Shown here one piece after another: positions 17,048 to 24,977 of a DNA stretch of 55,786 nt; positions within the stretch are counted from its first letter, which is position 1, and each line of letters starts with the position of its first letter. Position numbers and translations under genes: made by a program. Source of the stretch: Acidobacteriota bacterium (GTDB taxonomy: Bacteria; Acidobacteriota; UBA6911; RPQK01; JAJDTT01); the NCBI GenBank assembly GCA_022827025.1, contig JAJDTT010000304.1, positions 1 through 55,786 on the forward strand, written 5' to 3'. The notes under the pieces were generated by a model that worked only from the letters and a program-made list of their open reading frames with translations, did no database searches and was not told where the DNA came from.

Positions 17048-17815
17048 CTAATCACCTCGCCGCACCCTGACGAACCCCTTGAAACCCTGCTTCTCGAGTT
17101 TTCGCAGGCGTTTGTCCGCCGCCTCTCTCGTCCCGCCCGAAACCACGACCCGGTAGAGTTTCGATCTCCCTCGCGAAAACGGTCTCACCTCGGCCCCGTG
17201 CCCTTTCCGGTTGGCCTCCCAGGCCAGCGTCTGTGCGTTCGCTCGAATCTTGAAGACACCGATCTGAATCTCGAACGCACCTTTCGCCCGTGTCGTTCCG
17301 GATCTTGCCGCGGGTGGGCTCCGCCTGGAGTTTCTGCGTTTCCCATCGGGACCGTCGATCACCGTGAGCCGGACCCGGGCGGTGCCCACGCCGATCATTC
17401 GGATTTCCGACGCGGCCATCCTGGAAAGATCGATGATGTACGGGTCGGTAAAGGGTCCCCGATCATTGATTCTGACCTTTGTGGACCTCCCGTTGTCGAG
17501 GTTCTTCACGTTGACCCAGGTGCCGAACGGCAACCGCGTGTGGGCGGCCGTCATCTTGTCCATGTCGTAGGTCTCGCCGTTGCTGGTCTTGCGCCCGTGA
17601 TAGGGATGGCCGTACCAACTCGCGACACCTACTTCGGTCCACCCTCTCTTGGCTTCCACGGGCGGCGGGAGCTTGATTTTCTTGCGGCCGCCGCATGCGC
17701 TGAGGACCAGGACGGCCACCAGGAGACCAATATTCAGGGCCTTCGGAAACCACACCGGGCCATGGTGAAGTCCTGCTCGTAGCGAGGATCGGCGATGGGC
17801 AGGCTGTGTTACCAT
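17048..17815 (-). CDS. rlpA: RlpA-like septal ring lipoprotein with SPOR domain
   Basis: The product is a 255-residue peptidoglycan-associated lipoprotein. The signal ends in the lipobox VLSAC. The double-psi barrel domain shows GVASWYGHPYHGRKTSNGE, MTAAHTRLPFGT, and VRINDRGPFTDPYIIDLS; the Asp in NDRGPF is the catalytic acid of RlpA transglycosylases. A C-terminal SPOR domain (about residues 180-255, AFEIQIGVFKIRANAQ to the end) binds denuded glycan at the septum. The first 20 or so residues are basic and may be an over-extension; an internal start near the hydrophobic stretch is possible. It converges on the PQQ dehydrogenase gene with a 10-bp gap and is divergent from the carboxylate-amine ligase. 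Confidence 0.9.
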   Translation of the reverse strand: MVTQPAHRRSSLRAGLHHGPVWFPKALNIGLLVAVLVLSACGGRKKIKLPPPVEAKRGWTEVGVASWYGHPYHGRKTSNGETYDMDKMTAAHTRLPFGTWVNVKNLDNGRSTKVRINDRGPFTDPYIIDLSRMAASEIRMIGVGTARVRLTVIDGPDGKRRNSRRSPPAARSGTTRAKGAFEIQIGVFKIRANAQTLAWEANRKGHGAEVRPFSRGRSKLYRVVVSGGTREAADKRLRKLEKQGFKGFVRVRRGD

Positions 17816-17907
17816 GCTTTTCTCTTGCTGGATCCAAGAGAAATCTACTCGACGACTCCGACGTTCCGAGGCTCGTCGTCGATCGCCGGCGTTCCAAATC
17901 GGATGCC

Positions 17908-19056
17908 ATGAGCAAGGACCTGGAAATCACTCTGGGAATCGAGGAGGAATTCTTTCTCGTCGATCCCGAGACTCGAGACCTGGTTGCCGATCCCGACCCG
18001 GCCATCTACGACGCCTGCGAGCGGAACCGGGGACCCCACAAGGTGGTGACCGAGTTCCTCCGCTCCCAGATCGAGACCAACACCCGGGTCTGCGCTTCGG
18101 TTGCTGAAGTCCGTGAGGCGTTGGTCCAGACCCGGCGCCTGGTGATCGACGCGGCGTCGCAGTATGGTGCGGCGGTGCTGGCCGCGTCCACTCACCCGTT
18201 CGCGTCGTGGACCGCGCAGATGCCCACGCCCAAGAAACGGTACGAGAGATTCGAGGTCACGTTCCAGGAGGCCGTGCGGCGGTTGCTCGTCAGCGGCATG
18301 CACATCCACGCCGGCTTCGGCGATCCGGAGGAGCGGATCCGCGTCATGACCGCAATTCGCCAGTACCTGCCGCTGCTCCATGCGCTGTCCACCTCGTCCC
18401 CGTTCAACGCGGGACACCTCACCGGTTTCAAGTCGTATCGGCTCAGTCTGTTCGGCGTGATGCCACGCACCAGCCTGCCCGGCCCCCTGAATTCCCGCGA
18501 GGAATACGACCGGCTCGTGGAGGACTACAAGCGTCTGCAGTTCATCGAGGGCGCCAACGAGCTGTGGTGGGATATCCGGCCCGCCGACCTCCATCCCACG
18601 GTGGAGATGCGCATCTGCGACGTCTGTCCGCTGATTGACGATGCGGTCTGCATCGCGGCGCTCTACGCATCCCTGATCCGATGGCTGCTACGGCAGGTTC
18701 GAGCCGGCGCGCTGCCCCCGGAGCCGCGCACCGAGATCATCGCCGAGAATCGCTGGCTGGCGCAGCGGTATGGGGCCTTCGCGTTCCTCGGAGACACACG
18801 CCGCGGAGGGCGCACGGACATCAACGACTATGCGCTGGGACTGCTGGATGACCTGGAGGGCGATGCCCGCGCGCTCGGCTGCCGGGAAGAGCTGCGCCGG
18901 GTTGCGACCATCATTCAGGAAGGGAGCAGCGCCGACCGGCAACTCGACCACTACCGCCTGGCCCGTCTGGACGGAGCCGCCAAGATGGAAGCCTTGCGCT
19001 CCGTGGTCGATCTGGTGCTTGCCGAAACCCGTCAAGGCGTCGATTCAGCCAACTGA
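17908..19056 (+). CDS. ybdK: carboxylate-amine ligase, YbdK/GCS2 family
   Basis: The 382-residue protein is an ATP-dependent ligase related to glutamate-cysteine ligase type 2. It opens with LEITLGIEEEFFLVDPETRD, the family signature. FLRSQIETNTRVC, GMHIHAGFGDPEERIRVM, YLPLLHALSTSSPF, and HPTVEMRICDVCPLIDDAV follow in order. I chose ATG 17908 because conservation begins there; sequence from 17806 would overlap the divergent rlpA. YbdK proteins show weak glutamate-cysteine ligase activity, and the physiological role is unsettled. Confidence 0.9.
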   Translation: MSKDLEITLGIEEEFFLVDPETRDLVADPDPAIYDACERNRGPHKVVTEFLRSQIETNTRVCASVAEVREALVQTRRLVIDAASQYGAAVLAASTHPFASWTAQMPTPKKRYERFEVTFQEAVRRLLVSGMHIHAGFGDPEERIRVMTAIRQYLPLLHALSTSSPFNAGHLTGFKSYRLSLFGVMPRTSLPGPLNSREEYDRLVEDYKRLQFIEGANELWWDIRPADLHPTVEMRICDVCPLIDDAVCIAALYASLIRWLLRQVRAGALPPEPRTEIIAENRWLAQRYGAFAFLGDTRRGGRTDINDYALGLLDDLEGDARALGCREELRRVATIIQEGSSADRQLDHYRLARLDGAAKMEALRSVVDLVLAETRQGVDSAN

Positions 19057-19076
19057 CGGAGATTGCCGGCGACTCG

Positions 19077-19835
19077 TCAACCGCGGCCGACAAGGGGCAT
19101 CTTGGTCGCCATCACCGTCATGAACTGGACGTTGGCCCCCAGCGGCAGGCTGGCCATGTAGAGCACCGCGTCGGCGATGTCATCCACGTCCATGTTGGGT
19201 TCGACCATGACGGTCCCATTGGCCTGCGGGACCCCTTTTTGCATTCTCCCCGTCATTTTCGTCAGGGCGTTCCCGATGTCGATCTGGCCGCAGGCGATGT
19301 TGTACTTGCGGCCGTCCAGTGAAGTGGACCGGGTCAGGCCGGTGATGGCGTGCTTGGTGGAGGTGTAGGGCGCCGAGTTGACCCGGGGCACCTGGGCCGA
19401 GACCGAGCCGTTGTTGATGATCCGCCCGCCCATGGGGTCCTGGCTCTTCATGATGCGGAACGCTTCCCGGGTGCAGAGGAAGGAGCCGGTCAGGTTGACG
19501 TCGACCACCGCCTGCCACTGTTCGTAGGTCAGGTCCTCCAGCAGAACCGCGGGAGCCGGGATCCCGGCGTTGTTGAACAGGAGATCGAGCCGGCCGAAGG
19601 TTTCCCGGGTTCGGGAGAAGAGGTTCGAGACCGCTTCCGGGTCGCCGACGTCGGTGGAGACCGACAGGGTTCGGGAGCCGTCGGGTCCCGCCAGGCGAGC
19701 CGTCTCTTCCAGCGCTTCCAGGCGTCTGCCCGCCAGAGCGACGCTGAATCCGGTACGCAGCAGCGCCCAGGTGGTGTGCCGGCCGATTCCCGATCCGGCG
19801 CCGGTGACGATTGCGATCTTCCCTTCGTTATCCAT
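19077..19835 (-). CDS. short-chain dehydrogenase/reductase (SDR)
   Basis: This classical SDR of 252 residues has the nucleotide-binding TGAGSGIG (11-18), NNAG (88-91), and catalytic Ser144, Tyr157 and Lys161 ([12 protein letters not shown]). Arg37-Arg38 after the second strand hint at NADP preference. ATG 19835 is preceded by AAGGA. It is the most downstream gene of a minus-strand run with three PhyH genes (95-bp gap), so it may act on a product of those hydroxylases; that is inference. Confidence 0.9.
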   Translation of the reverse strand: MDNEGKIAIVTGAGSGIGRHTTWALLRTGFSVALAGRRLEALEETARLAGPDGSRTLSVSTDVGDPEAVSNLFSRTRETFGRLDLLFNNAGIPAPAVLLEDLTYEQWQAVVDVNLTGSFLCTREAFRIMKSQDPMGGRIINNGSVSAQVPRVNSAPYTSTKHAITGLTRSTSLDGRKYNIACGQIDIGNALTKMTGRMQKGVPQANGTVMVEPNMDVDDIADAVLYMASLPLGANVQFMTVMATKMPLVGRG

Positions 19836-19930
19836 GGTCTGAGTCCTTCTTGTTTAGCGGTTCGAAGTAAAAATCCCGCGAGCCCCGAGACCGGGCCTGT
19901 GCCCGGCGGCCCGCCCCCGGTGATCCCGAA

Positions 19931-20803
19931 TCAACCCCAACGTCCGGGCGAGATGCCCGTGGCCTGCTTCGCCATGTTGTCCGGCCGGTTCGGCAGATCG
20001 AAATCGATGTTCCGCGTGTTGAGGCTCCTGAAATATTTCCGGACGGCCGGAGGGAGACCGGCCACCTTCTCCGGGTCGCGCTCCGGAACGTCGTCGATGG
20101 GACCCGCCCAGGTGGGCCGGTAGGCGATGGCCAGCATGCGGCGGACCCGGTCGCTGTAGTTGGGAAAGTTGGCGTGAAACACTTTCTGGTTGATCATCAC
20201 CGCCGAACCGGCGCGGCAGGTCACCATCACCTCGTCCCTGTGGGACAGGTAGCGGTTGTAGGGGTTGGCGTCGCGGTGCAGCGACAGGTGAGAGCGTGGA
20301 ATCACCTTGAAGGGGGAGCACTCCGGAGTCAGGTCGTCCAGGTAGTAGAGGACTCGGACCAGACAGGGCGAGCTGGCCTGGACTCCGAATATCTTGGAGC
20401 CGTAGGGCTGGGAATCGGTGTGAATGGCGATTCCCGGGTGTCCGGGCCTGGACTCGGCATATTGGCAGGAGGTGCAGATCAGTTCGTCTCCGAAGAGCTC
20501 CTTGACGAACTCCACCGTGGCCGGCAGGCCGATCACCGAGGTGGCCCGGGGCGAGTCGGTCCACTGGAGATCGGGACAGCCCCGCTGATGGGGGCTGTAA
20601 TCGACTGCCGTGGTGGGCACCCTGGAGGTTTCCTCCCGGATCTCCTCCATGAGTTCCTCGCTCAGCAGATCCGGAATGACGACGAAACCCTCCAACTCGA
20701 TGGACCGGAACTGTTGGGCCCGGGTCAACCCGGTCCAATGGCTTTCCGGGATCCGGTTCGCCCGCTCCAGACTTTCTCGACTGTTGGTGAAAGAAGTGTC
20801 CAT
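19931..20803 (-). CDS. PhyH-family Fe(II)/2-oxoglutarate dioxygenase, tandem copy 1
   Basis: The 290-residue product belongs to the phytanoyl-CoA dioxygenase superfamily, which hydroxylates substrates using Fe(II), O2 and 2-oxoglutarate. The iron-binding facial triad is visible as His128 and Asp130 (IHTDSQPYG) with a distal His210 (NQKVFHANFP), and Arg residues 219-222 are candidates for binding 2-oxoglutarate. It starts four bases after the stop of copy 2. It is nearly the same as copies 2 and 3 over its whole length, sharing the first 12 residues (MDTSFTNSRESL) exactly. The substrate is unknown; this family is expanded in many marine and sponge-associated bacteria. Confidence 0.9.
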   Translation of the reverse strand: MDTSFTNSRESLERANRIPESHWTGLTRAQQFRSIELEGFVVIPDLLSEELMEEIREETSRVPTTAVDYSPHQRGCPDLQWTDSPRATSVIGLPATVEFVKELFGDELICTSCQYAESRPGHPGIAIHTDSQPYGSKIFGVQASSPCLVRVLYYLDDLTPECSPFKVIPRSHLSLHRDANPYNRYLSHRDEVMVTCRAGSAVMINQKVFHANFPNYSDRVRRMLAIAYRPTWAGPIDDVPERDPEKVAGLPPAVRKYFRSLNTRNIDFDLPNRPDNMAKQATGISPGRWG

Positions 20804-20807
20804 GTCC

Positions 20808-21767
20808 TTAACTATCCTCCATTCGCTCTTCCTGGTCCGAGTCTAATTTGTTCGGGGCAACGCCGCCTTCAATCCAGGCGAGAAAACGCGGCGCCTGGCC
20901 CCAGCGCCCGGGCGAAATGCCCGCGGCATCCCTCGCCATGTTGTCCGGCCGGTTCGGAAAATCGAAATCGATGTTCCGCGTGTTGAGACTCCTGAAATAT
21001 TTGCGGACGGCCGGAGGAAGACCGGCCACCTTCTCCGGGTCGCGCTCCGGAACCTGGTCGATGGGACCCGCCCAGGTGGGCCGGTAGGCGATGGCCAGCA
21101 TGCGGCGGACCCGGTCGCTGTAGTTGGGAAAATTTCCGTGAAACACCTTCTGGTTGATGATCACCGCCGAGCCGGCGCGGCAGGTCACCATCAACTCACC
21201 GTCGAGGGAAAGGTAGCGATTGTACGGGTTGGCGTCGCTGTGCAGCGACACGTGGGAGCGCGGAATCACCTTGAAAGGGGAGCACTCCGGGGTCAGGTCG
21301 TCCAGGTAGTAGAGGACGCGGACCAGGCAGGGCGAGCTGGTCAGGACTCCGGACGTCTTGTTCCCGTAGGGCTGGGCATCGGTGTGAATGGAGATTCCCG
21401 GGTGGCCCGGCCTGGATTCGGCGTACGTGCACGAGGTGCAGATCAGTTCGTCGCCCAGGAGCTCCTCCAGGAGCTCCACCATGGCCGGCAGGGCAATGAC
21501 CGAGGTGGCGTGGGGCGAGCCGGTCCACTGCACATCGGAAAAGTACCGTTGATGCTCGCTGTAGTCGACCGGCGTGGTGGGGAGCCTGGAAGTCTCCTGG
21601 CGGATCTCCTCCACCAGATCCTCGCTCAGCAGGTTCGGAATGACGACGAAACCCTCCAACTCGATGGAACGGAACTGCCGGGCCCGGGTCAGACCGGTCC
21701 AATGGCTCTCCGGGACACGGTTCGCCCACTCCAGGCTTTCTCGACTGTTGGTGAAAGAGGTGTCCAT
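20808..21767 (-). CDS. PhyH-family dioxygenase, tandem copy 2 with C-terminal extension
   Basis: The 319-residue paralogue of its two neighbours keeps the HxD motif (IHTDAQPYG) and distal His (NQKVFHGNFP). It differs by an extra tail of about 29 residues (after GRWG: QAPRFLAWIEGG to DSDQEERMEDS) that reads across what is intergenic sequence in the other copies. The tail is acidic and has no recognised domain. It sits 12 bp after copy 3 and 4 bp before copy 1 in one minus-strand transcription unit. Confidence 0.9.
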   Translation of the reverse strand: MDTSFTNSRESLEWANRVPESHWTGLTRARQFRSIELEGFVVIPNLLSEDLVEEIRQETSRLPTTPVDYSEHQRYFSDVQWTGSPHATSVIALPAMVELLEELLGDELICTSCTYAESRPGHPGISIHTDAQPYGNKTSGVLTSSPCLVRVLYYLDDLTPECSPFKVIPRSHVSLHSDANPYNRYLSLDGELMVTCRAGSAVIINQKVFHGNFPNYSDRVRRMLAIAYRPTWAGPIDQVPERDPEKVAGLPPAVRKYFRSLNTRNIDFDFPNRPDNMARDAAGISPGRWGQAPRFLAWIEGGVAPNKLDSDQEERMEDS

Positions 21768-21779
21768 AGCTAACTTGGA

Positions 21780-22652
21780 TCAGCTCCAGCGGCCCAGCGA
21801 AATGCCCGGGGCCGGCCTCGCCATGTCGTCCGGGCGGTTCGGAAAATCGAACGCGATTTTCCTGGTGTTGAGGCTCCTGAAATATTTGCGGACGGCTGCA
21901 GGGAGGCCGGCCACCTTTTCCGGGTCGCGCTCCGGAACGTCGCCGATGGGACCCGCCCAGGTGGGCCGGTAGGCGATGGCCAGCATGCGGCGGACCCGGT
22001 CGCTGTAGTTGGGAAAATTGCCGTGAAACACCTTCTGGTTGATGATCACCGCCGAACCGGCGCGGCAGGTCACCATCAACTCATCCTCGTGAGAGAGATA
22101 TTTGTTGTACGGGTTGGCGTCGCTGTGCAGGGACAGGTGGGAGCGCGGAATCACCTTGAAGGGGGAACACTCCGGAGTCAGGTCGTCCAGGTAGTAGAGG
22201 ACCCGGACCAGGCAGGGCGAACTGGACTGGACTCCGAAAATCTTGGACCCGTAGGGCTGGGCATCGGTGTGAATGGCGATTCCCGGGTGGCCCGGCCCGG
22301 ACTCGACGTACGAACAGGAAGTGCAGATCAACTCGTCACCCAAGAGTTCTTCCAGGAACTCAACCGTCGCCGGCAGGGCAATCGCCGAGGTGGCGTGGGG
22401 CGAGTCGGTCCACTGCACGTCGGAAATGTATCGTTGATGCTCGCTGTAGTCGACCGATGTGGTGGGAAGCGTGGAGGTCTCCTCGCGGATCTTCTCCATG
22501 AGTTCCTCGCTCAGCAGATCGGGAACGACGACGAAACCCTCGAACTCGAGGGAACGAAACTGCCGGGCCCGGGTCAAACGGGTCCAATGGCTCTCCGGGA
22601 CGCGATTCGCCCGCTCCAGGCTTTCTCGACTGTTGGTGAACGAAGTGTCCAT
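21780..22652 (-). CDS. PhyH-family dioxygenase, tandem copy 3
   Basis: This first gene of the three-copy array (290 residues) has the HxD motif IHTDAQPYG, the distal-His segment NQKVFHGNFP and RVRRMLAIAYRP as in the other copies. It is divergent from the Ldh-family pair, so the 145-bp region 22653-22797 should carry two promoters. The three copies look like a recent tandem amplification followed by limited divergence. Confidence 0.9.
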   Translation of the reverse strand: MDTSFTNSRESLERANRVPESHWTRLTRARQFRSLEFEGFVVVPDLLSEELMEKIREETSTLPTTSVDYSEHQRYISDVQWTDSPHATSAIALPATVEFLEELLGDELICTSCSYVESGPGHPGIAIHTDAQPYGSKIFGVQSSSPCLVRVLYYLDDLTPECSPFKVIPRSHLSLHSDANPYNKYLSHEDELMVTCRAGSAVIINQKVFHGNFPNYSDRVRRMLAIAYRPTWAGPIGDVPERDPEKVAGLPAAVRKYFRSLNTRKIAFDFPNRPDDMARPAPGISLGRWS

Positions 22653-22797
22653 CGTTTCGCCCCGTCACCGAGTGGTTGCCGACGTTGACGGACTCCATTT
22701 TGCCAATGGCAAGCCGGGTCTGGCAATCACCCTTCGGGTCTGCGGCTGACAGCAGAACCACCATCCATTACAATCCGCCGCTGGAGAAAGTGCCGCC

Positions 22798-23853
22798 GTG
22801 CCCATCGTCCAAGCCGAAACCTTGCGCCGGATCGGCCACCAGTTGTTCGAGGCCGCCGGATGCGACCCGGAGGACGCCCGGGTCGTCACCCATCATCTGG
22901 TGGAGTCGAACCTCTTCGGCCACGATTCCCACGGGGTCATCCGCTACCCCGAATACATGGACGCCATCCGGACGGGGCGTTTCCAGGCCAAGGCCCAACC
23001 CAGGGTGGTCCGGGACCATCCCTCCTGCGCGGTGGTGGACGCCGCCGGCGCGCTGGGCCAGGTGGGCGCCGCCTTCGCCACGCGCCTGGCCATGGACAAG
23101 GCTTCCCGCCACGGAGTGGCCGCGGTCGCGCTGCGAAACACGAGTCACGTCGGACGGGTCGGGGCCTACCCGCTGATGGTGGGACGGGCCGGAATGATCG
23201 GCCAAGCCTTCGTCAACGGCGGCCGGTTCGGGAACCAGATCGCCCCCTTCGGCGGCATCGACGCGCGGCTCACCACCGATCCCCTGGCCTTCGCGGCGCC
23301 ACGGCGCGACGCCGAGCCCATCTTCCTGGACATGACCACTTCGGTGGCCGCCGAGGGCAAGGTACGGGTCGCCTCCTACGCCGGAAAGCGAGTGCCCGAA
23401 GGATGGCTCATCGATCACGATGGACGTCCGACCACCGATCCCGACAGTTTCCGCGCCACGCCGAAAGGCGCCATCCTCCCCTTGGGAGGAATCGCCTCCC
23501 ACAAGGGCTACGGCATGAGCCTCATGGTGGAGCTTCTGGCCGGGACCCTGAGCGGCCAGGGGTGTTGCGTCGGGGAGTCGGAGATGGTCAGCAACGGCAT
23601 GCTCCTGGCGGTCCATCGGATCGATCACTTCATCGACCCGGAGGACTACTATCAGGAGGTGGAGGCGCTGATCCGGTACGTCCGGTCCAGTCCTCCCGCG
23701 CCCGGATTCAAAGAGATCCTGCTTCCGGGCGAGCCCGAACTCCGTTCGGCCCGCCGGAGAGAAGCGGATGGAATCGAACTCGACGACAAGACCTGGTCTC
23801 TCATCGGCTCTGACCTGGAACGCTTCGGCTTGCCCGTGCCGCCGGTCGGGTAG
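22798..23853 (+). CDS. Ldh-family (malate/L-lactate/ureidoglycolate type) dehydrogenase 1
   Basis: This NAD(P)-dependent 2-hydroxyacid dehydrogenase of the YlbC/YiaK/MDH2 superfamily has 351 residues. Family segments are FGHDSHGVIRYPEYM, VVDAAGALGQVGAAFAT, the catalytic-His region NTSHVGRVGAYPLM, LDMTTSVAAEGKVRVA, GGIASHKGYGMSLMVELLAG and the closing LLPGEPELRSARRREADG. The start is GTG 22798, with GGAG about 12 bases upstream. It is followed 27 bp later by a close paralogue. The substrate could be malate, lactate, ureidoglycolate or a sugar-derived hydroxyacid and cannot be decided from sequence. Confidence 0.9.
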   Translation: MPIVQAETLRRIGHQLFEAAGCDPEDARVVTHHLVESNLFGHDSHGVIRYPEYMDAIRTGRFQAKAQPRVVRDHPSCAVVDAAGALGQVGAAFATRLAMDKASRHGVAAVALRNTSHVGRVGAYPLMVGRAGMIGQAFVNGGRFGNQIAPFGGIDARLTTDPLAFAAPRRDAEPIFLDMTTSVAAEGKVRVASYAGKRVPEGWLIDHDGRPTTDPDSFRATPKGAILPLGGIASHKGYGMSLMVELLAGTLSGQGCCVGESEMVSNGMLLAVHRIDHFIDPEDYYQEVEALIRYVRSSPPAPGFKEILLPGEPELRSARRREADGIELDDKTWSLIGSDLERFGLPVPPVG

Positions 23854-23880
23854 CACTCGACTCAGGAAAGGAATGCCCCC

Positions 23881-24924
23881 TTGCCCAGATTTTCCCCCCA
23901 GGCTCTGAGGGAACACGGTTATCGGCTCTTCCAGGCCGCGGGTTGCCGTCCCGAGGATGCCCGGGCCGTGGTGGACCACCTGGTGGAGTCGAGCCTCTTC
24001 GGCCACGATTCCCATGGGGCCATCCGGTTCTACGAGTATGCCCAGGGGATTCGCGACGGCCGCTTCAACCCCGGCGCCCGTCCCACGATCGTCCAGGAGC
24101 GTCCCTGCTCGGCCGTGGTGGACGGGGGTGGCGCCCTGGGGCAGGTGGGCGCCGCCTTCGCGACTCGCATCGCCATGGACAAGGCCCGAGATCATGGGCT
24201 GGCGACGGTCACGCTGCGCAACACCAGCCATATCGGCCGGGTAGGCGCCTATCCTCTGATGGCCGCCCGCGCCGGCTTCATGGCTCAGCTCTTCGCCAAT
24301 GCCGGCCACCTGGGGGCTCAGGTGATTCCCTTCGGGGGCCGGGAAGGGCGGCTGTCCACCAATCCAATGGCCTTCGCCGCCCCCCGCCGCGGCCACGAAC
24401 CGCTTCTGCTGGACATGACCACCTCGGTGGTGGCCGAAGGAAAGGTCCGCGTGGCCATCAACCGCGGCGAGTCCATCCCCGAGGGTTGGGCCGTGGACAC
24501 CGAGGGCCGGCCCACCACCGACCCGCGGCAGGTGAAATCCGATCCACCCGGGGCGCTCCTGCCTCTGGGCGGAGTGGTGGCTCACAAGGGCTACGGCCTT
24601 TCCATGATGGTGGAGGTCATGGGAGGGGCCGTGGGCGGGGAGGGCTGCGCGGCCGGCGCCCCCAAGTTCGTCAGCAACGGAGTGCTCCTGACCGTCTACC
24701 ACATCGAGCACTTCACCGACCTGGAGACCTACTACGACGAACTGGACGCCATGATCGCCCACATCCGAACCAGCCGCCTGGCTCCCGGCTTCCAGGAGAT
24801 CCTGCTTCCCGGCGAGCCGGAATTCCGGAGCGCCCGGAGGCGGGAGGCGGAAGGCATCGAGGTGGACGACGAAACCTGGGACCAGATCTGCCGGCAGATG
24901 AAGTATTTCGGGGTCGATTCGTAG
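23881..24924 (+). CDS. Ldh-family dehydrogenase 2
   Basis: The 347-residue paralogue of the preceding gene has SLFGHDSHGAIRFYEYA, VVDGGGALGQVGAAFATR, NTSHIGRVGAYPLMAARA, DMTTSVVAEGKVRVA and GVVAHKGYGLSMMVEVMGG. It starts at TTG 23881 after an AAGGA; the ATG at 23874 is out of frame. It forms a two-gene operon with the first copy. A palindromic repeat immediately downstream separates it from the convergent formate dehydrogenase gene. Confidence 0.9.
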   Translation: MPRFSPQALREHGYRLFQAAGCRPEDARAVVDHLVESSLFGHDSHGAIRFYEYAQGIRDGRFNPGARPTIVQERPCSAVVDGGGALGQVGAAFATRIAMDKARDHGLATVTLRNTSHIGRVGAYPLMAARAGFMAQLFANAGHLGAQVIPFGGREGRLSTNPMAFAAPRRGHEPLLLDMTTSVVAEGKVRVAINRGESIPEGWAVDTEGRPTTDPRQVKSDPPGALLPLGGVVAHKGYGLSMMVEVMGGAVGGEGCAAGAPKFVSNGVLLTVYHIEHFTDLETYYDELDAMIAHIRTSRLAPGFQEILLPGEPEFRSARRREAEGIEVDDETWDQICRQMKYFGVDS

Positions 24925-24933
24925 CGCAACAAA

Positions 24934-24961
24934 GAGGGCGCCCACAAGGGGCGCCCCTACG
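24934..24961. repeat. palindromic repeat of the GTAGGGGCGnCC family, between convergent genes
   Basis: GGGCGCCC (24936-24943) and GGGCGCCC (24949-24956) form an 8-bp perfect stem around a five-base loop. The unit is the reverse-complement orientation of the repeats at 34719-34745 and 55752-55777. Lying 9 bp after one stop and 16 bp before the other, it may also serve as a bidirectional transcription barrier. Confidence 0.7.
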
Positions 24962-24977
24962 ATTCCCGGTCGGGCTG

